Assembly (NCBI RefSeq): GCF_900142125.1
Contig: NZ_FQZT01000005.1
Span: 124,001-188,000, forward strand
Source of the DNA: Malonomonas rubra DSM 5091
Lineage (GTDB): Bacteria > Desulfobacterota > Desulfuromonadia > Desulfuromonadales > Geopsychrobacteraceae
Length of the DNA stretch: 64,000 bases
Direction of reading: 5' to 3'
Under the pieces are notes generated by a model, which saw only the letters and a list, made by a program, of their open reading frames with translations, ran no database searches and was not told the DNA's origin. The position numbers and the translations under genes were made by a program. Shown one piece after another: positions 44,973 through 53,300 of this stretch. Positions within the stretch are counted from its first letter, which is position 1, and every line of letters begins with the position of its first letter.

Positions 44973-47492
44973 TTAAATGGAAAAAAAGTTTCTGATTTCA
45001 GTAAACACCTGTTCACTGTCGCCATTGACCACTCGGGCTGGCGGCAGTGAACGCAAAAACATCCGGCCGTAGCCGCGGCGCACCACCCGGGTGTCGAGGA
45101 TCAGCACTACACCACGATCTTTGCGGTGCCGGATCAAGCGGCCAAAGCCCTGCTTGAAGCGGATCACAGCCTGCGGCACGGTGTACTCCATAAAGGAGTC
45201 ACCGCCACGCGCTTCGATTGCCTGGGCGCGGGCTTCGAGCACTGGCTCGGTCGGCACTTTGAACGGCAACCGGGCGATGATCACCTGTTCCAGCGAGCGG
45301 CCCGGGACATCGACCCCTTCCCAGAAAGAGTCGGTGCCGAAGAGGATGCTCGACTCATCTTCGGCAAAGCGCTTCAGCAGGCGGTGACGATTTTCACTCC
45401 CCTGGCGCAGGCAACGCAGGCGTTGCGCTTCCAAAACCGGTGACAGCTCTTCATGCACCTGCCGTAACAGGGCATAGGAGGTGAAAAGAACGAAGCTGCG
45501 ACCGCCGCTGGCCAGCACCGCTTTCTCCACCGCATCGCGGACTGCTTCGGCAAAGCCCGGTTTGCCCGGTTCCGGTAGATCTTTCGGAATGGCCACCAGT
45601 GCCTGCTGCTGGTAATCGAAGGGGGAATCGAGGGTCAGTTCAAGCAACCGGCCCGGTTCGACCCGGTCGAGGCCAACACGGGAATGAAAATAGCCGAAAG
45701 CACCAGCCACGGTCAAAGTCGCGCTGGTCATCACCAAGGTGCGAAAGCGTTCGTAGAGTGCCTTGTTGAGGCTGTCGGCAACCTCCAGCGGGGCTTGGCA
45801 GAGGCTGGTGATCAAGCCTTTGCCTCGGCCGATACGTCCTTCGCGCACTTCCAGCCAGATACAGGCGTTATCTGCAGCTGCCTGGAAAGATGCCAGGTCG
45901 GCGGCAAGCCCTTCCAGCCGACCGGCGATGCCGCGCAGGTCGACCAGTGAGGAATTCAGCTTGTCGCCCACCTCTTCCGGTAGCGCGTCGCTGCTTTTCA
46001 GCAGACCGAGGATGCCGTCGGCCATCTCGTGGGCACCGGTGCGCAGTTTTTCCACCCGCTGATAAATCTGCTGCCAGACCGGGGTTTGTAAAAAATCGGG
46101 GAGTACCCGGTGCTTTAGCTCGAATTTACTGGAGACTTGCTTGCCGAGGGCCGCAGGCAGTTCTTCGCCGACCGACTGCAGCTCTTCCAGTGCTGTTTCC
46201 AGTAATTGCTGTCGCTTGCTGATCAGGGTTTCGATCTGTCCATGCAGGGCGCGGTAAAGCTCATCCTCGCTTTCCGGCAGCTTCTGCGACAGTTGATCGA
46301 GAAATCGTGGCAGCAAGCCCTGATTCGGTTTGCGCGGGTGACGTAGCCGGTTGAGTACGCGGGAGAAGGTAAAGCGGGTGATCTGCGAAGAAAAATAGCT
46401 GGTGGCGACATCTTCCAGGTGATGGGCCTCGTCCAGAACCACTCGTTCAAAGGGAGGTAAAACCGCTGTTGCCGAGTAGTTACTGGTTTGCAGGCGCAAA
46501 CTCAGGTCGGAGAGCAGCAGGGCATGGTTGACCACTAGGACATCGGCCCGAGCAGCCTGGCGACGAGCCTTATGAAAGAAGCAGCGGCTGTAGTGCTGAC
46601 AGCGCACCCGCGCGCACTGGTCCGCCTCGCAGCAAACTTCTTCCCAGGCTTGATAGCTGGGGATAAAAGAGAGGTCTTCTTTTGAGCCGTCGCTGGTTGT
46701 TTCCGCCCATTTGAGAATCTGCTGGATTTCATCGACCTGTTCCTGATCGAACAGGCCGAGGTCGCGGCCGGCGGTTTCGCTGCGTCGCCAGCAGAGGTAG
46801 TTGCTCCGTCCTTTCACCAGTACGGCGCGGAATTCGATTTTCGTCGCGCGCTCTAGAAACGGCAGGTCTTTACGGATCAGTTGCTCTTGCAGGTTGATGG
46901 TACGGGTCGAAATGACCACCCGCTCGTTGTTGCTGCGCGCCCAAAGCAGCGCCGGAACCAGGTAGGCGAGACTTTTCCCTGTGCCGGTACCCGCTTCAAC
47001 CACGGCCAGCTTGCCGCTGTTGAACGCCTCGGCAACGGTAAAAGCCATGCGCAGCTGCTCCGGCCGCTCTTCGAAATCTGGCAGGTTTTCGGCGATCACC
47101 CCTTCGGGGCCGAGCAGTTCGCCGATCTGTTCCGGGGAGATCTTCTGCTCGTCTTTGGCGGCAAAAGCTTCAACAACCCTGTACAGGTTATCCACAGCGT
47201 TGTTGACAATGTAAAAGCCGACGCCCAAAGAACCGAATTGTGAGGCCACCTCGATATCGGCGCCGGATGGGCGCAGGTCACCGGATGGGTGGTTGTGGAT
47301 AACGACATCGCCGTATCCACAGGTTTGCAGGATCGCAGTAACGGACGTTTCGCCGCCACGCGCCAGCACTTCGATCTGGACGATGCGTTTATCGGCATCA
47401 GTCTGGGCGAGGACAAAGATTTCGTTGTCGTTTGCGTCCCTGATGGCGTAGCGGAGCTGGTCGATACTGTCGGGGGTGAAATAATCGAGCAT
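44973..47492 (-). CDS. JAMM (RadC-like) domain fused to DinG/XPD-type helicase
   Basis: An 839-residue fusion. Residues 1-110 form a JAMM/MPN-like domain: H66-N-H68-x10-D79 (HNHPSGDLRPSGAD), with S70 and an upstream Glu (E41). Residues 130-839 are a DinG family superfamily 2 helicase: Walker A GTGTGKS (168-174), an Fe-S cysteine cluster in CCEADQCARVRCQHYSRC near 300, the DEAH box VLDEAHHLED and motif VI QGFGRLIRHRKDRG. DinG unwinds DNA such as R-loops and D-loops. It is followed directly by the SGNH gene. The JAMM part could be a peptidase-like or binding module. Confidence 0.86.
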   Translation of the reverse strand: MLDYFTPDSIDQLRYAIRDANDNEIFVLAQTDADKRIVQIEVLARGGETSVTAILQTCGYGDVVIHNHPSGDLRPSGADIEVASQFGSLGVGFYIVNNAVDNLYRVVEAFAAKDEQKISPEQIGELLGPEGVIAENLPDFEERPEQLRMAFTVAEAFNSGKLAVVEAGTGTGKSLAYLVPALLWARSNNERVVISTRTINLQEQLIRKDLPFLERATKIEFRAVLVKGRSNYLCWRRSETAGRDLGLFDQEQVDEIQQILKWAETTSDGSKEDLSFIPSYQAWEEVCCEADQCARVRCQHYSRCFFHKARRQAARADVLVVNHALLLSDLSLRLQTSNYSATAVLPPFERVVLDEAHHLEDVATSYFSSQITRFTFSRVLNRLRHPRKPNQGLLPRFLDQLSQKLPESEDELYRALHGQIETLISKRQQLLETALEELQSVGEELPAALGKQVSSKFELKHRVLPDFLQTPVWQQIYQRVEKLRTGAHEMADGILGLLKSSDALPEEVGDKLNSSLVDLRGIAGRLEGLAADLASFQAAADNACIWLEVREGRIGRGKGLITSLCQAPLEVADSLNKALYERFRTLVMTSATLTVAGAFGYFHSRVGLDRVEPGRLLELTLDSPFDYQQQALVAIPKDLPEPGKPGFAEAVRDAVEKAVLASGGRSFVLFTSYALLRQVHEELSPVLEAQRLRCLRQGSENRHRLLKRFAEDESSILFGTDSFWEGVDVPGRSLEQVIIARLPFKVPTEPVLEARAQAIEARGGDSFMEYTVPQAVIRFKQGFGRLIRHRKDRGVVLILDTRVVRRGYGRMFLRSLPPARVVNGDSEQVFTEIRNFFSI

Positions 47493-47621
47493 GGGGTGGG
47501 ATTATAGAGGAATGTTCTGCCGAATGGGAAATTAAAGTCAAAAGCTTGAAGCCGTGGGCTTGCGCGCCCGAAACCCCGCGATATTGATCTTGATTTTACT
47601 GCTTTGCACCTCTAAAAAAAC

Positions 47622-47651
47622 AAAAAGGCCCCCGGAAACAGGAGCCTTTTT
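47622..47651 (-). terminator. Rubrerythrin terminator
   Basis: AAAAAGGCCCCCGG at 47622-47635 pairs with AGGAGCCTTTTT around a short loop with one GU. On the minus strand the stem is followed by GTTTTTTT. Confidence 0.85.
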
Positions 47652-47672
47652 AACAATCAGCGGGAATATGCC

Positions 47673-48215
47673 TTAGCTGAAGAAACGCTTCAGCAGCCCA
47701 GCAAATGCCTGGCCGTGACGCGCTTCATCTTTGCACATCTCATGCACAGTATCATGGATCGCATCCAGGTTCTGCTGCTTGGCCTTGGTGGCCAAGTCTT
47801 TTTTGCCCTGGCAGGCGCCGTGCTCCGCGTCAACGCGCATTTGCAGGTTGGTCTTGGTGTCGGCAACGACAACTTCGCCCAGCAGTTCAGCGAACTTGGC
47901 TGCATGCTCCGCTTCTTCAAAAGCGATACGTTTGTAGGCTTCGGCAACTTCCGGGTAGCCTTCGCGGTCGGCCTGACGGCTCATCGCCAGGTACATGCCG
48001 ACTTCTGTGCACTCGCCGGTAAAGTTCATGCGCAAAGCTTCGATAATTTCCGGGTCAACGTCTTTGGCAACGCCGATACGGTGCTCGTCAGCAAAAGCCA
48101 GATCGCCGGATTGTTCAACGAACTTATCAGCCGGAGCTTTACAGGTCGGGCACTCGGCTGGCGGGCAATCTCCTTCGTGGACGTAACCACAGATAACACA
48201 GACAAACTTTTTCAT
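47673..48215 (-). CDS. Reverse rubrerythrin (rubredoxin-type NADH peroxidase)
   Basis: A 180-residue protein. The N-terminal rubredoxin-like domain (CVICG, CPTC; Cys 6, 9, 22, 25) comes before the four-helix diiron domain, the reverse of classical rubrerythrin. The diiron helices contain [21 protein letters not shown] and [10 protein letters not shown]. Such proteins reduce H2O2 and O2 with NAD(P)H-linked rubredoxin reductase and protect anaerobes. A promoter lies at 48260-48287 and AGGAGAGG before the ATG. Confidence 0.93.
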   Translation of the reverse strand: MKKFVCVICGYVHEGDCPPAECPTCKAPADKFVEQSGDLAFADEHRIGVAKDVDPEIIEALRMNFTGECTEVGMYLAMSRQADREGYPEVAEAYKRIAFEEAEHAAKFAELLGEVVVADTKTNLQMRVDAEHGACQGKKDLATKAKQQNLDAIHDTVHEMCKDEARHGQAFAGLLKRFFS

Positions 48216-48259
48216 CGGATCCTCTCCTTAAATGCGTGATAATTACCAAAACGGTCGTG

Positions 48260-48287
48260 ATTTTACAGGTCTGATGGACACTGTCAA
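48260..48287 (-). promoter_or_regulatory. Rubrerythrin promoter
   Basis: Minus strand: TTGACA (48287-48282) and TAAAAT (48265-48260) with a 16-nt spacer, 45 nt before the start codon. Confidence 0.65.
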
Positions 48288-48390
48288 GGGATGTTTTTTA
48301 CCGGAAATATTGTGGCAAAGACCCGCAGGGAGTAGGATACTGCGGATTCACGGCTTTGCAGGTTTACCGAAGGACGAGAAAGACGTTTAG

Positions 48391-48873
48391 ATGTCAAAAG
48401 TTGGGCTGGTATATTTACTGATAATTTCGACAGTTTACCTTTTCCTGGCGGCGAGGGATCGGCAGAAGACCGGCCAGTCATTGCGAGTCGCCGGAAAATC
48501 GTTGCTCAAACTGGTCCCGCTGTTGATCGCGGTGTTCGGATTGGTTGGGTTGTTTCAGGAATTTCTGCCGCCAGAGCTGGTTACCGAATGGCTTGGCGAG
48601 TCAAGCGGACTTCTGGGGTTACTGATCGGCGCCTCAGCTGGAGCAGTGGCGATCGGTCCGCCGCTGGCGGCGTACCCGTTGGCCGGGTCATTACTCGATG
48701 CCGGAGCCTGGCCGCCAGCTGTTGCGGCTTTCATTGTCAGCTGGATCTCGGTCGGCATTGTCACCCTGCCCTTCGAAGCTCAGACCTTCGGTAGTCGTTT
48801 CGCCCTGCTGCGCAACCTGATCAGTTTTGTCGCTGCCATGGTTGGCGGCCTGCTGTTGGGGATGCTGCTATGA
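48391..48873 (+). CDS. Half-size permease subunit A (DUF318/ArsP-like)
   Basis: A 160-residue protein with about four hydrophobic segments. FGLVGLFQEFLPPELVTEWLGESSGLLGLLIGASAGAVAIGPPLAAYPL resembles one half of the two-repeat permease family (ArsP/DUF318, YraQ-like). The next gene is a paralogous half and starts 4 nt inside this stop codon. A two-gene heterodimer is the most likely unit. Substrate unknown. The start MSKVGLVYLL has an AGGACGAG-like Shine-Dalgarno. Confidence 0.68.
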   Translation: MSKVGLVYLLIISTVYLFLAARDRQKTGQSLRVAGKSLLKLVPLLIAVFGLVGLFQEFLPPELVTEWLGESSGLLGLLIGASAGAVAIGPPLAAYPLAGSLLDAGAWPPAVAAFIVSWISVGIVTLPFEAQTFGSRFALLRNLISFVAAMVGGLLLGMLL

Positions 48874-49370
48874 TGAACATGGTTCGCACTCAGTGGCTGC
48901 TTCTGTTCACTGTCAATCTCTACCTTTATGCTTTTTCGGTCGCCCCGGAGCGCGCCGCCAACGCCTTGAGCATTGGCGCGAACACCCTGGGATCAGTGGT
49001 GTTGCTGATCTGTTCGGTGTTCGGGCTGGTCGGTCTGCTGCAAACCTGGATCAGCCGAGATTTGATCGTACGTCTGCTCGGGCGCGAAGGGGGCGTAAAG
49101 GGGTTGGTCATCGCGACAATCTGTGGAACTGTATTGATCGGCCCGGCTTATATTATTTTTCCGCTGCTGATGAGCATCCAGAAGCAGGGTGCACGCTGGG
49201 CGGTGATCACCATCGTTCTGACCAGCTATGCCGTCAAAGTACAGATGATTCCGGTTGAAGTCGGATTTCTTGGCTGGCCATTCTCGTTGGCACGTGCGGT
49301 GATCACCATCGGTTTGGCGATTCCGACCGGACTGATTGTTGAAGCTTTTATGGAGCGGCGCAAGCTGTAA
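48870..49370 (+). CDS. Half-size permease subunit B (DUF318/ArsP-like)
   Basis: A 166-residue membrane protein aligned to subunit A over its length: FGLVGLLQTWISRDLIVRLLGREGGVKGLVIATICGTVLIGPAYI mirrors the partner. It overlaps subunit A by 4 nt (ATGA), so coupled translation and stoichiometric assembly are expected. The next gene (EamA) starts 8 nt after it, so all three may share a transcript. Confidence 0.68.
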   Translation: MMNMVRTQWLLLFTVNLYLYAFSVAPERAANALSIGANTLGSVVLLICSVFGLVGLLQTWISRDLIVRLLGREGGVKGLVIATICGTVLIGPAYIIFPLLMSIQKQGARWAVITIVLTSYAVKVQMIPVEVGFLGWPFSLARAVITIGLAIPTGLIVEAFMERRKL

Positions 49371-49378
49371 TTCATTCA

Positions 49379-50296
49379 GTGGCTAATTTTCTCTTCTACA
49401 CATTCACCGTACTGATCTGGGGCTCCACCTGGCTGGCAATCAAGTTTCAACTCGGCACAGTCGCCCCGGCGCTTTCCATTTTCTACCGTTTTGCTCTGGC
49501 GGCAGTGATGCTGTTTCTCTGGTGCTTGCTGACGAAAAGAGCTCTTCGCTTCAGCCGTAACGATCACTTGTTTATGGCATTGCAGGGCAGTCAGTTGTTC
49601 GCGCTGAATTACCTGTTTTTCTATCTTGCCGAACTGAGCATAACCAGCGGCCTGGCTGCGGTGGTGTTCTCTACCATCCTGGTGATGAACCTGATCAACG
49701 GTCGTTTGTTCCTGGGCACTCCGGTTGAGTTGAAAGTGCTGCTTGGCGGGTTGCTCGGCCTGTTCGGGCTGGTGTTGATGTTCTGGCCGGAGGTGACCCA
49801 TTTCGATGCCGGCGGGGACGCATTGCTCGGTCTCGGCTATTGCTTTCTCGCCACTTATCTGGCATCGCTTGGCAACATCATCTCCGCGCGCAACCAGCAG
49901 AAAGGGTTGCCAGTCGTCCAGACCAACGCCTTCGGCATGGCTTACGGAGCGGCGCTGATGTTTCTCATCTCTTTTGTTACCGCTGCGCCGCTGAGTATCG
50001 AAACAAGTTTCTCCTATTTGGCTTCACTCTTCTACCTGGCACTGTTCGGTTCGGTGATAGCTTTCGGTTGTTATCTCAGCCTGGTCGGCCGAATCGGCGC
50101 AGGTCGTGCTGCTTACGCAACTCTTTTGTTCCCGTTGGTCGCGCTGCTGCTCTCCACAATCTGGGAAGATTATCAATGGACGGCGCCTGCGGTGGTCGGC
50201 ATTCTGCTGATTCTAGGCGGCAATTACCTGGCGATGGTGAAGCGCAAACCTGCTCCCGTTTCCGTCGAACTGGACGAGGTCGGCGCGGAAAGCTGA
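49379..50296 (+). CDS. EamA (DMT superfamily) transporter
   Basis: A 305-residue membrane protein with ten predicted helices in two EamA repeats; the entry motif VLIWGSTWLAIKFQLG and ITSGLAAVVFSTILVMN match family hallmarks. The start is GTG 49379. Such proteins export amino acids or metabolites. It is 8 nt downstream of the half-permease pair. Confidence 0.87.
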   Translation: MANFLFYTFTVLIWGSTWLAIKFQLGTVAPALSIFYRFALAAVMLFLWCLLTKRALRFSRNDHLFMALQGSQLFALNYLFFYLAELSITSGLAAVVFSTILVMNLINGRLFLGTPVELKVLLGGLLGLFGLVLMFWPEVTHFDAGGDALLGLGYCFLATYLASLGNIISARNQQKGLPVVQTNAFGMAYGAALMFLISFVTAAPLSIETSFSYLASLFYLALFGSVIAFGCYLSLVGRIGAGRAAYATLLFPLVALLLSTIWEDYQWTAPAVVGILLILGGNYLAMVKRKPAPVSVELDEVGAES

Positions 50297-50397
50297 AGAG
50301 AGGTAAATCTGCCAGTCGCTTTTTGATGACGAATCTGGTAATGTTTCTCCGGTATTGAAACAACCCTTTCAACTCTTTAAATTTCAGGAGCAAATTC

Positions 50398-50574
50398 ATG
50401 GAGATGACGGACAAGGTGCTAGAGGTTATGAAAAATGCTGGCGAGCCCCTCAATGCTGGAAAGATCGCCGAGCTTGGCGGGATCGAACGCAAAGAGGTCG
50501 ACAAGGCGATGAAAGTGCTGAAAAAAGAAGAAAAGATCGTATCGCCGAAACGTTGCTATTGGACACCGGCGTAA
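50398..50574 (+). CDS. Small winged-helix protein (58 residues)
   Basis: A 58-residue basic protein, [18 protein letters not shown], with a helix-turn-helix layout: [37 protein letters not shown]. Length and the [10 protein letters not shown] helix followed by a beta-wing fit a minimal winged helix as in small MarR/DtxR-like DNA-binding proteins. AGGAG lies 7 nt before the ATG and a perfect terminator follows. Function and target unknown. Confidence 0.72.
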   Translation: MEMTDKVLEVMKNAGEPLNAGKIAELGGIERKEVDKAMKVLKKEEKIVSPKRCYWTPA

Positions 50575-50594
50575 GCAAGAAGTTTATCATCAAG

Positions 50595-50630
50595 AAACCC
50601 TGCTCTGAACTGGAGCAGGGTTTCTTTTTT
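50595..50630 (+). terminator. Terminator of the 58-residue gene
   Basis: AAACCCTGCTC (50595-50605) and GAGCAGGGTTT (50613-50623), loop TGAACTG, followed by C and seven T residues. Confidence 0.94.
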
Positions 50631-50674
50631 TGGTTGGTGATCTGTCCTGTCTGGCAGAAAAGGCCATCATTCCT

Positions 50675-50884
50675 CTACAGTTTCTCTTCATTGTTTTGAT
50701 CTTGCGTGTCAGAACTAGGTTGCTTATAGCCTTCTGTGTTCATTGGTGAAACAATGATTTCCTCCCCGCACTTGGGGCATATGTAAATTTCGCACCCGGT
50801 ACAGAGAAAGCAGTTGGCGCAGCTTCTGCGCAGAGAATCTTTCTTGAGCGTTGAGTAGCAGTGATTGCAATCGACGGTTTCCAT
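50675..50884 (-). CDS. Small Cys-rich zinc-ribbon protein (69 residues)
   Basis: A 69-residue soluble protein with Cys pairs at CNHC, CANC/CTGC and CPKC, i.e. two potential zinc ribbons, then an acidic, disordered tail. The start at 50884 follows a GAGG-type Shine-Dalgarno with irregular spacing. It diverges from the GFA-family gene. Family not recognised; a zinc-binding regulator or chaperone is possible. Confidence 0.6.
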   Translation of the reverse strand: METVDCNHCYSTLKKDSLRRSCANCFLCTGCEIYICPKCGEEIIVSPMNTEGYKQPSSDTQDQNNEEKL

Positions 50885-50981
50885 GCCTCAGTATTTCCTC
50901 AATGGTTTTTGCAAAATCTGGGAATATCATACCGATTCTCGCGTTGGCTGTTAAGCTATTGTCAACGAGGAGGGATTTGCG

Positions 50982-51479
50982 ATGCTCACAGGGAATAGCC
51001 CGTTCGGGCCTGAATATGCCTCTCTGGATGATGTCGGATTTGTCGTCAAGTACCAGGCGGCCTGCTTTTGCGGCAGTGTCCGCTACGAGGTGAGTGCTGA
51101 CCCGGTCGATGCGAAACTCTGCCACTGCCGCGGATGCCAAAGGCTGCATGGCGCTCCCATGCAGTGGGCCGCGATCTTTCATAAGCAGCATGTCAGGCTG
51201 GCTTCCGGGCTGGAGCAGCTGCGATTTTACAACAGCGAGCTGGGAGTAAATGAGCGGATCTTGCCCTGTAAAGTCAGCTGTAAGCAGTGTGGAACTCTGA
51301 TTGCCGACGAAGGGCGCCGGATGTGGCTGGCGTTTCCTTCCCTGTTCGATTTTCAGGGCGGTAAAATACCGACTGCCTTCAAGCCGAGCTGCCATTTGTT
51401 CTACGGTCAGCGGGCTATCGATATCTGTGACGATTTGCCGAAATGGTCCGGACATAAAAACCAGTCTGCCTTGCTTTGA
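50982..51479 (+). CDS. GFA/CENP-V-family zinc protein
   Basis: A 165-residue protein with the glutathione-dependent formaldehyde-activating (GFA) fold: ACFCGSVRYEVSAD, CHCRGCQRLHGAP and SCKQCGTLI supply the zinc Cys sets (C-x-C and C-x2-C). Members bind zinc; many are not formaldehyde-active. GAGGAGGGA lies upstream of the ATG. The next genes are 330 nt away. Confidence 0.86.
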   Translation: MLTGNSPFGPEYASLDDVGFVVKYQAACFCGSVRYEVSADPVDAKLCHCRGCQRLHGAPMQWAAIFHKQHVRLASGLEQLRFYNSELGVNERILPCKVSCKQCGTLIADEGRRMWLAFPSLFDFQGGKIPTAFKPSCHLFYGQRAIDICDDLPKWSGHKNQSALL

Positions 51480-51813
51480 TGCCTATTTTGAAGGAGCAGT
51501 CCCCGGATCCCGAGCATAAATATCGATAAGTTGTGGAGAAGTAAAGGTGTAGGTTCTGAATCAGTTGCCTGTGGGGTGGGCGAACTTGCTCTGGATGGCT
51601 GTTTTTATTTCAGATCGATACTTATCTTGTCAAACTTAACCAAAAGTGCACCTGTGGGCCGGTTGAGTTCCCCATCAATTTCTCGATCCTTTCCCCTGTA
51701 ATAGATTCTCTCTAATGGCAGAAAACAGTTGAAAGCAAAGACTTCAAACGACTGTTTAAATCGCTTGACTAAATTTAATCGATCGATTAAATTTTGCCGG
51801 AGGGAGGCTCAGC
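51480..51813. other. Intergenic region before the efflux operon
   Basis: 334 nt without a convincing coding frame or known RNA motif. Its last 50 nt hold the TetR operator and promoter; the first part is unremarkable. Confidence 0.6.
51765..51794 (+). promoter_or_regulatory. Promoter and 24-bp palindromic operator of the RND operon
   Basis: TTGACT (51765-51770) and TTAAAT (51787-51792) have a 16-nt spacer. A perfect 24-bp palindrome at 51771-51794 (half-site AAATTTAATCGA) covers the spacer and -10. It is followed 19 nt later by the tetR gene, so TetR autorepression is the simplest reading. Confidence 0.75.
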
Positions 51814-52455
51814 ATGAGTAAATATCAAACCAGCAACAAGACCCAGTTGGCGTTAATCGAAGCAGCGGGCGAATTGGCGGCAGAAAAGGGCTTTGGCACT
51901 GTGACGACACGGGCTATTGCAGATCGTGCAGGGGAAAATATCGGCAGCATTCACTACCATTTCGGTGGCCGTGATCAGTTGCTGGAGGCGGTCCTGCGCT
52001 ACGTGGCCCAGGATTGGATCGATAACCCCCTCGACCAGTATATTGCCGATTGCGATCTCGCCGAAAAAACGGGTCAGGCCGAAGCTTTGCGGCGGGCAGT
52101 GGTGCGCTTTGCCGACATGCTGTTCGATGATGAAAAGCCGGAGTGGCACAGCCGGGCAGTTTACCAGGTGCTGCAGTATCCGAGTCCGCTGCACGATATT
52201 TTTCGTGAAATCATCATGAACCGTGAACATGAGCAGGTCGAGCAGCTGTTGCTGAAAATCGATTCCGACCTGAGTAAAGAGATGTTGGTGCTGCACTTCA
52301 ACCTGCTGCTTTCTCCTCTGATTACCCACTCCGATTATCGTGGTGCGATTCTGCCACGTTTGAACCAACCCACTTACAGCCGCGAGTACCTGCAGGCACT
52401 TGTCGATCAATGTGTCGAACAAAGCCTGCTACGGTATCGGTTACCGCTCGACTAA
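51814..52455 (+). CDS. TetR-family repressor
   Basis: A 213-residue regulator. HTH at about 25-48 (TRAIADRAGENIGSIHYHFGGRDQLL) is canonical TetR, and the C-terminal ligand domain resembles CerR-type. GGAGGGAGG precedes the ATG. It heads the RND operon and probably binds the 24-bp palindrome directly upstream. Effector unknown, likely an exported drug. Confidence 0.93.
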   Translation: MSKYQTSNKTQLALIEAAGELAAEKGFGTVTTRAIADRAGENIGSIHYHFGGRDQLLEAVLRYVAQDWIDNPLDQYIADCDLAEKTGQAEALRRAVVRFADMLFDDEKPEWHSRAVYQVLQYPSPLHDIFREIIMNREHEQVEQLLLKIDSDLSKEMLVLHFNLLLSPLITHSDYRGAILPRLNQPTYSREYLQALVDQCVEQSLLRYRLPLD

Positions 52456-52470
52456 AAAGAGAGTTTCATC

Positions 52471-53289
52471 ATGCGTAGCTACAAGATCATTATTTTAGCC
52501 TTGTTGTTTTCATTGCTTCCGCTGTTGTTATTAGCTGCTGACAGGCTGCCGCTGGGCAACAGTTCTTTTCAGCAAAGTTACCCAGGCACCATTTTCGCGG
52601 GCCAGCAGGCAAAGCTGGCTTTTCGTGTCGGTGGGCCGCTGGTCAAGGTGGCGGTCAAACCGGGTGACAAAGTGATAAAGGGGCAGCTGCTGATGCAGAT
52701 CGATCCGCGCGATTTCGAGGATGCCATCCGCGTTCTTGAAGCTCAACTGGCCGGGGCCGAATCGTTGCGCGATCGTGCTCAGCGCGATTTCGATCGGGCG
52801 CAGACCCTGTTTGAGCAGCATGTCAGTGCTACGGCCGATTTCGATCGCGCCAAGAGCGCCTTTGACAGTGCCTTTGCCGGAGTGCAGAGCCTCAAGGCAC
52901 AACTGCAGATTGCGCGGCATAAATTGAGAGATACCTCGCTGAAGGCACCATTCTCCGGCACTATTACGACCCAGAGCGCGGAAAATTTCGAGATGATCAG
53001 CGCCGGCAAGCAGGTGTTGGAGATCAAGGATACGTCGACATTGGAGGTGGAGATCAAGGTCCCGGAGAACGAAGTTGGGCGAAGGCAGGTAAAGCCGAAC
53101 GGGCAGACCGCTACGGTCCGCTTCCCGGCGATTCCGAATCGCTCTGTCACGGCGAAACTGATCGAATGGAACGTCTCCGCCGATCCACTCACCCGCACCT
53201 ATGCGCTGCGCTTTTCTTTCCCGATGCCGGAAGATTTTTATGTTCTGCCGGGAATGACTGCCGAAGTGCGTATCGATAACGGACAATAA
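52471..53289 (+). CDS. RND efflux periplasmic adaptor (HlyD/AcrA-like)
   Basis: A 272-residue exported adaptor with an N-terminal signal (residues 1-22). A lipoyl/barrel-sandwich hybrid domain (KLAFRVGGPLVKVAVKPGD, DTSLKAPFSGTIT) encloses a helical hairpin (about 80-150). It is shorter than AcrA (about 370-400), lacking much of the membrane-proximal domain. It links the inner-membrane pump at 53301 to the outer-membrane channel at 56338. 15 nt after tetR. Confidence 0.9.
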   Translation: MRSYKIIILALLFSLLPLLLLAADRLPLGNSSFQQSYPGTIFAGQQAKLAFRVGGPLVKVAVKPGDKVIKGQLLMQIDPRDFEDAIRVLEAQLAGAESLRDRAQRDFDRAQTLFEQHVSATADFDRAKSAFDSAFAGVQSLKAQLQIARHKLRDTSLKAPFSGTITTQSAENFEMISAGKQVLEIKDTSTLEVEIKVPENEVGRRQVKPNGQTATVRFPAIPNRSVTAKLIEWNVSADPLTRTYALRFSFPMPEDFYVLPGMTAEVRIDNGQ

Positions 53290-53300
53290 AGAGGGGCGTG

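Noticed and set aside
48288-48390. Riboswitch before the half-permease genes
   Set aside because: A GCAAAG/CTTTGC pair and a purine-rich tail are present, but no known aptamer consensus could be matched.
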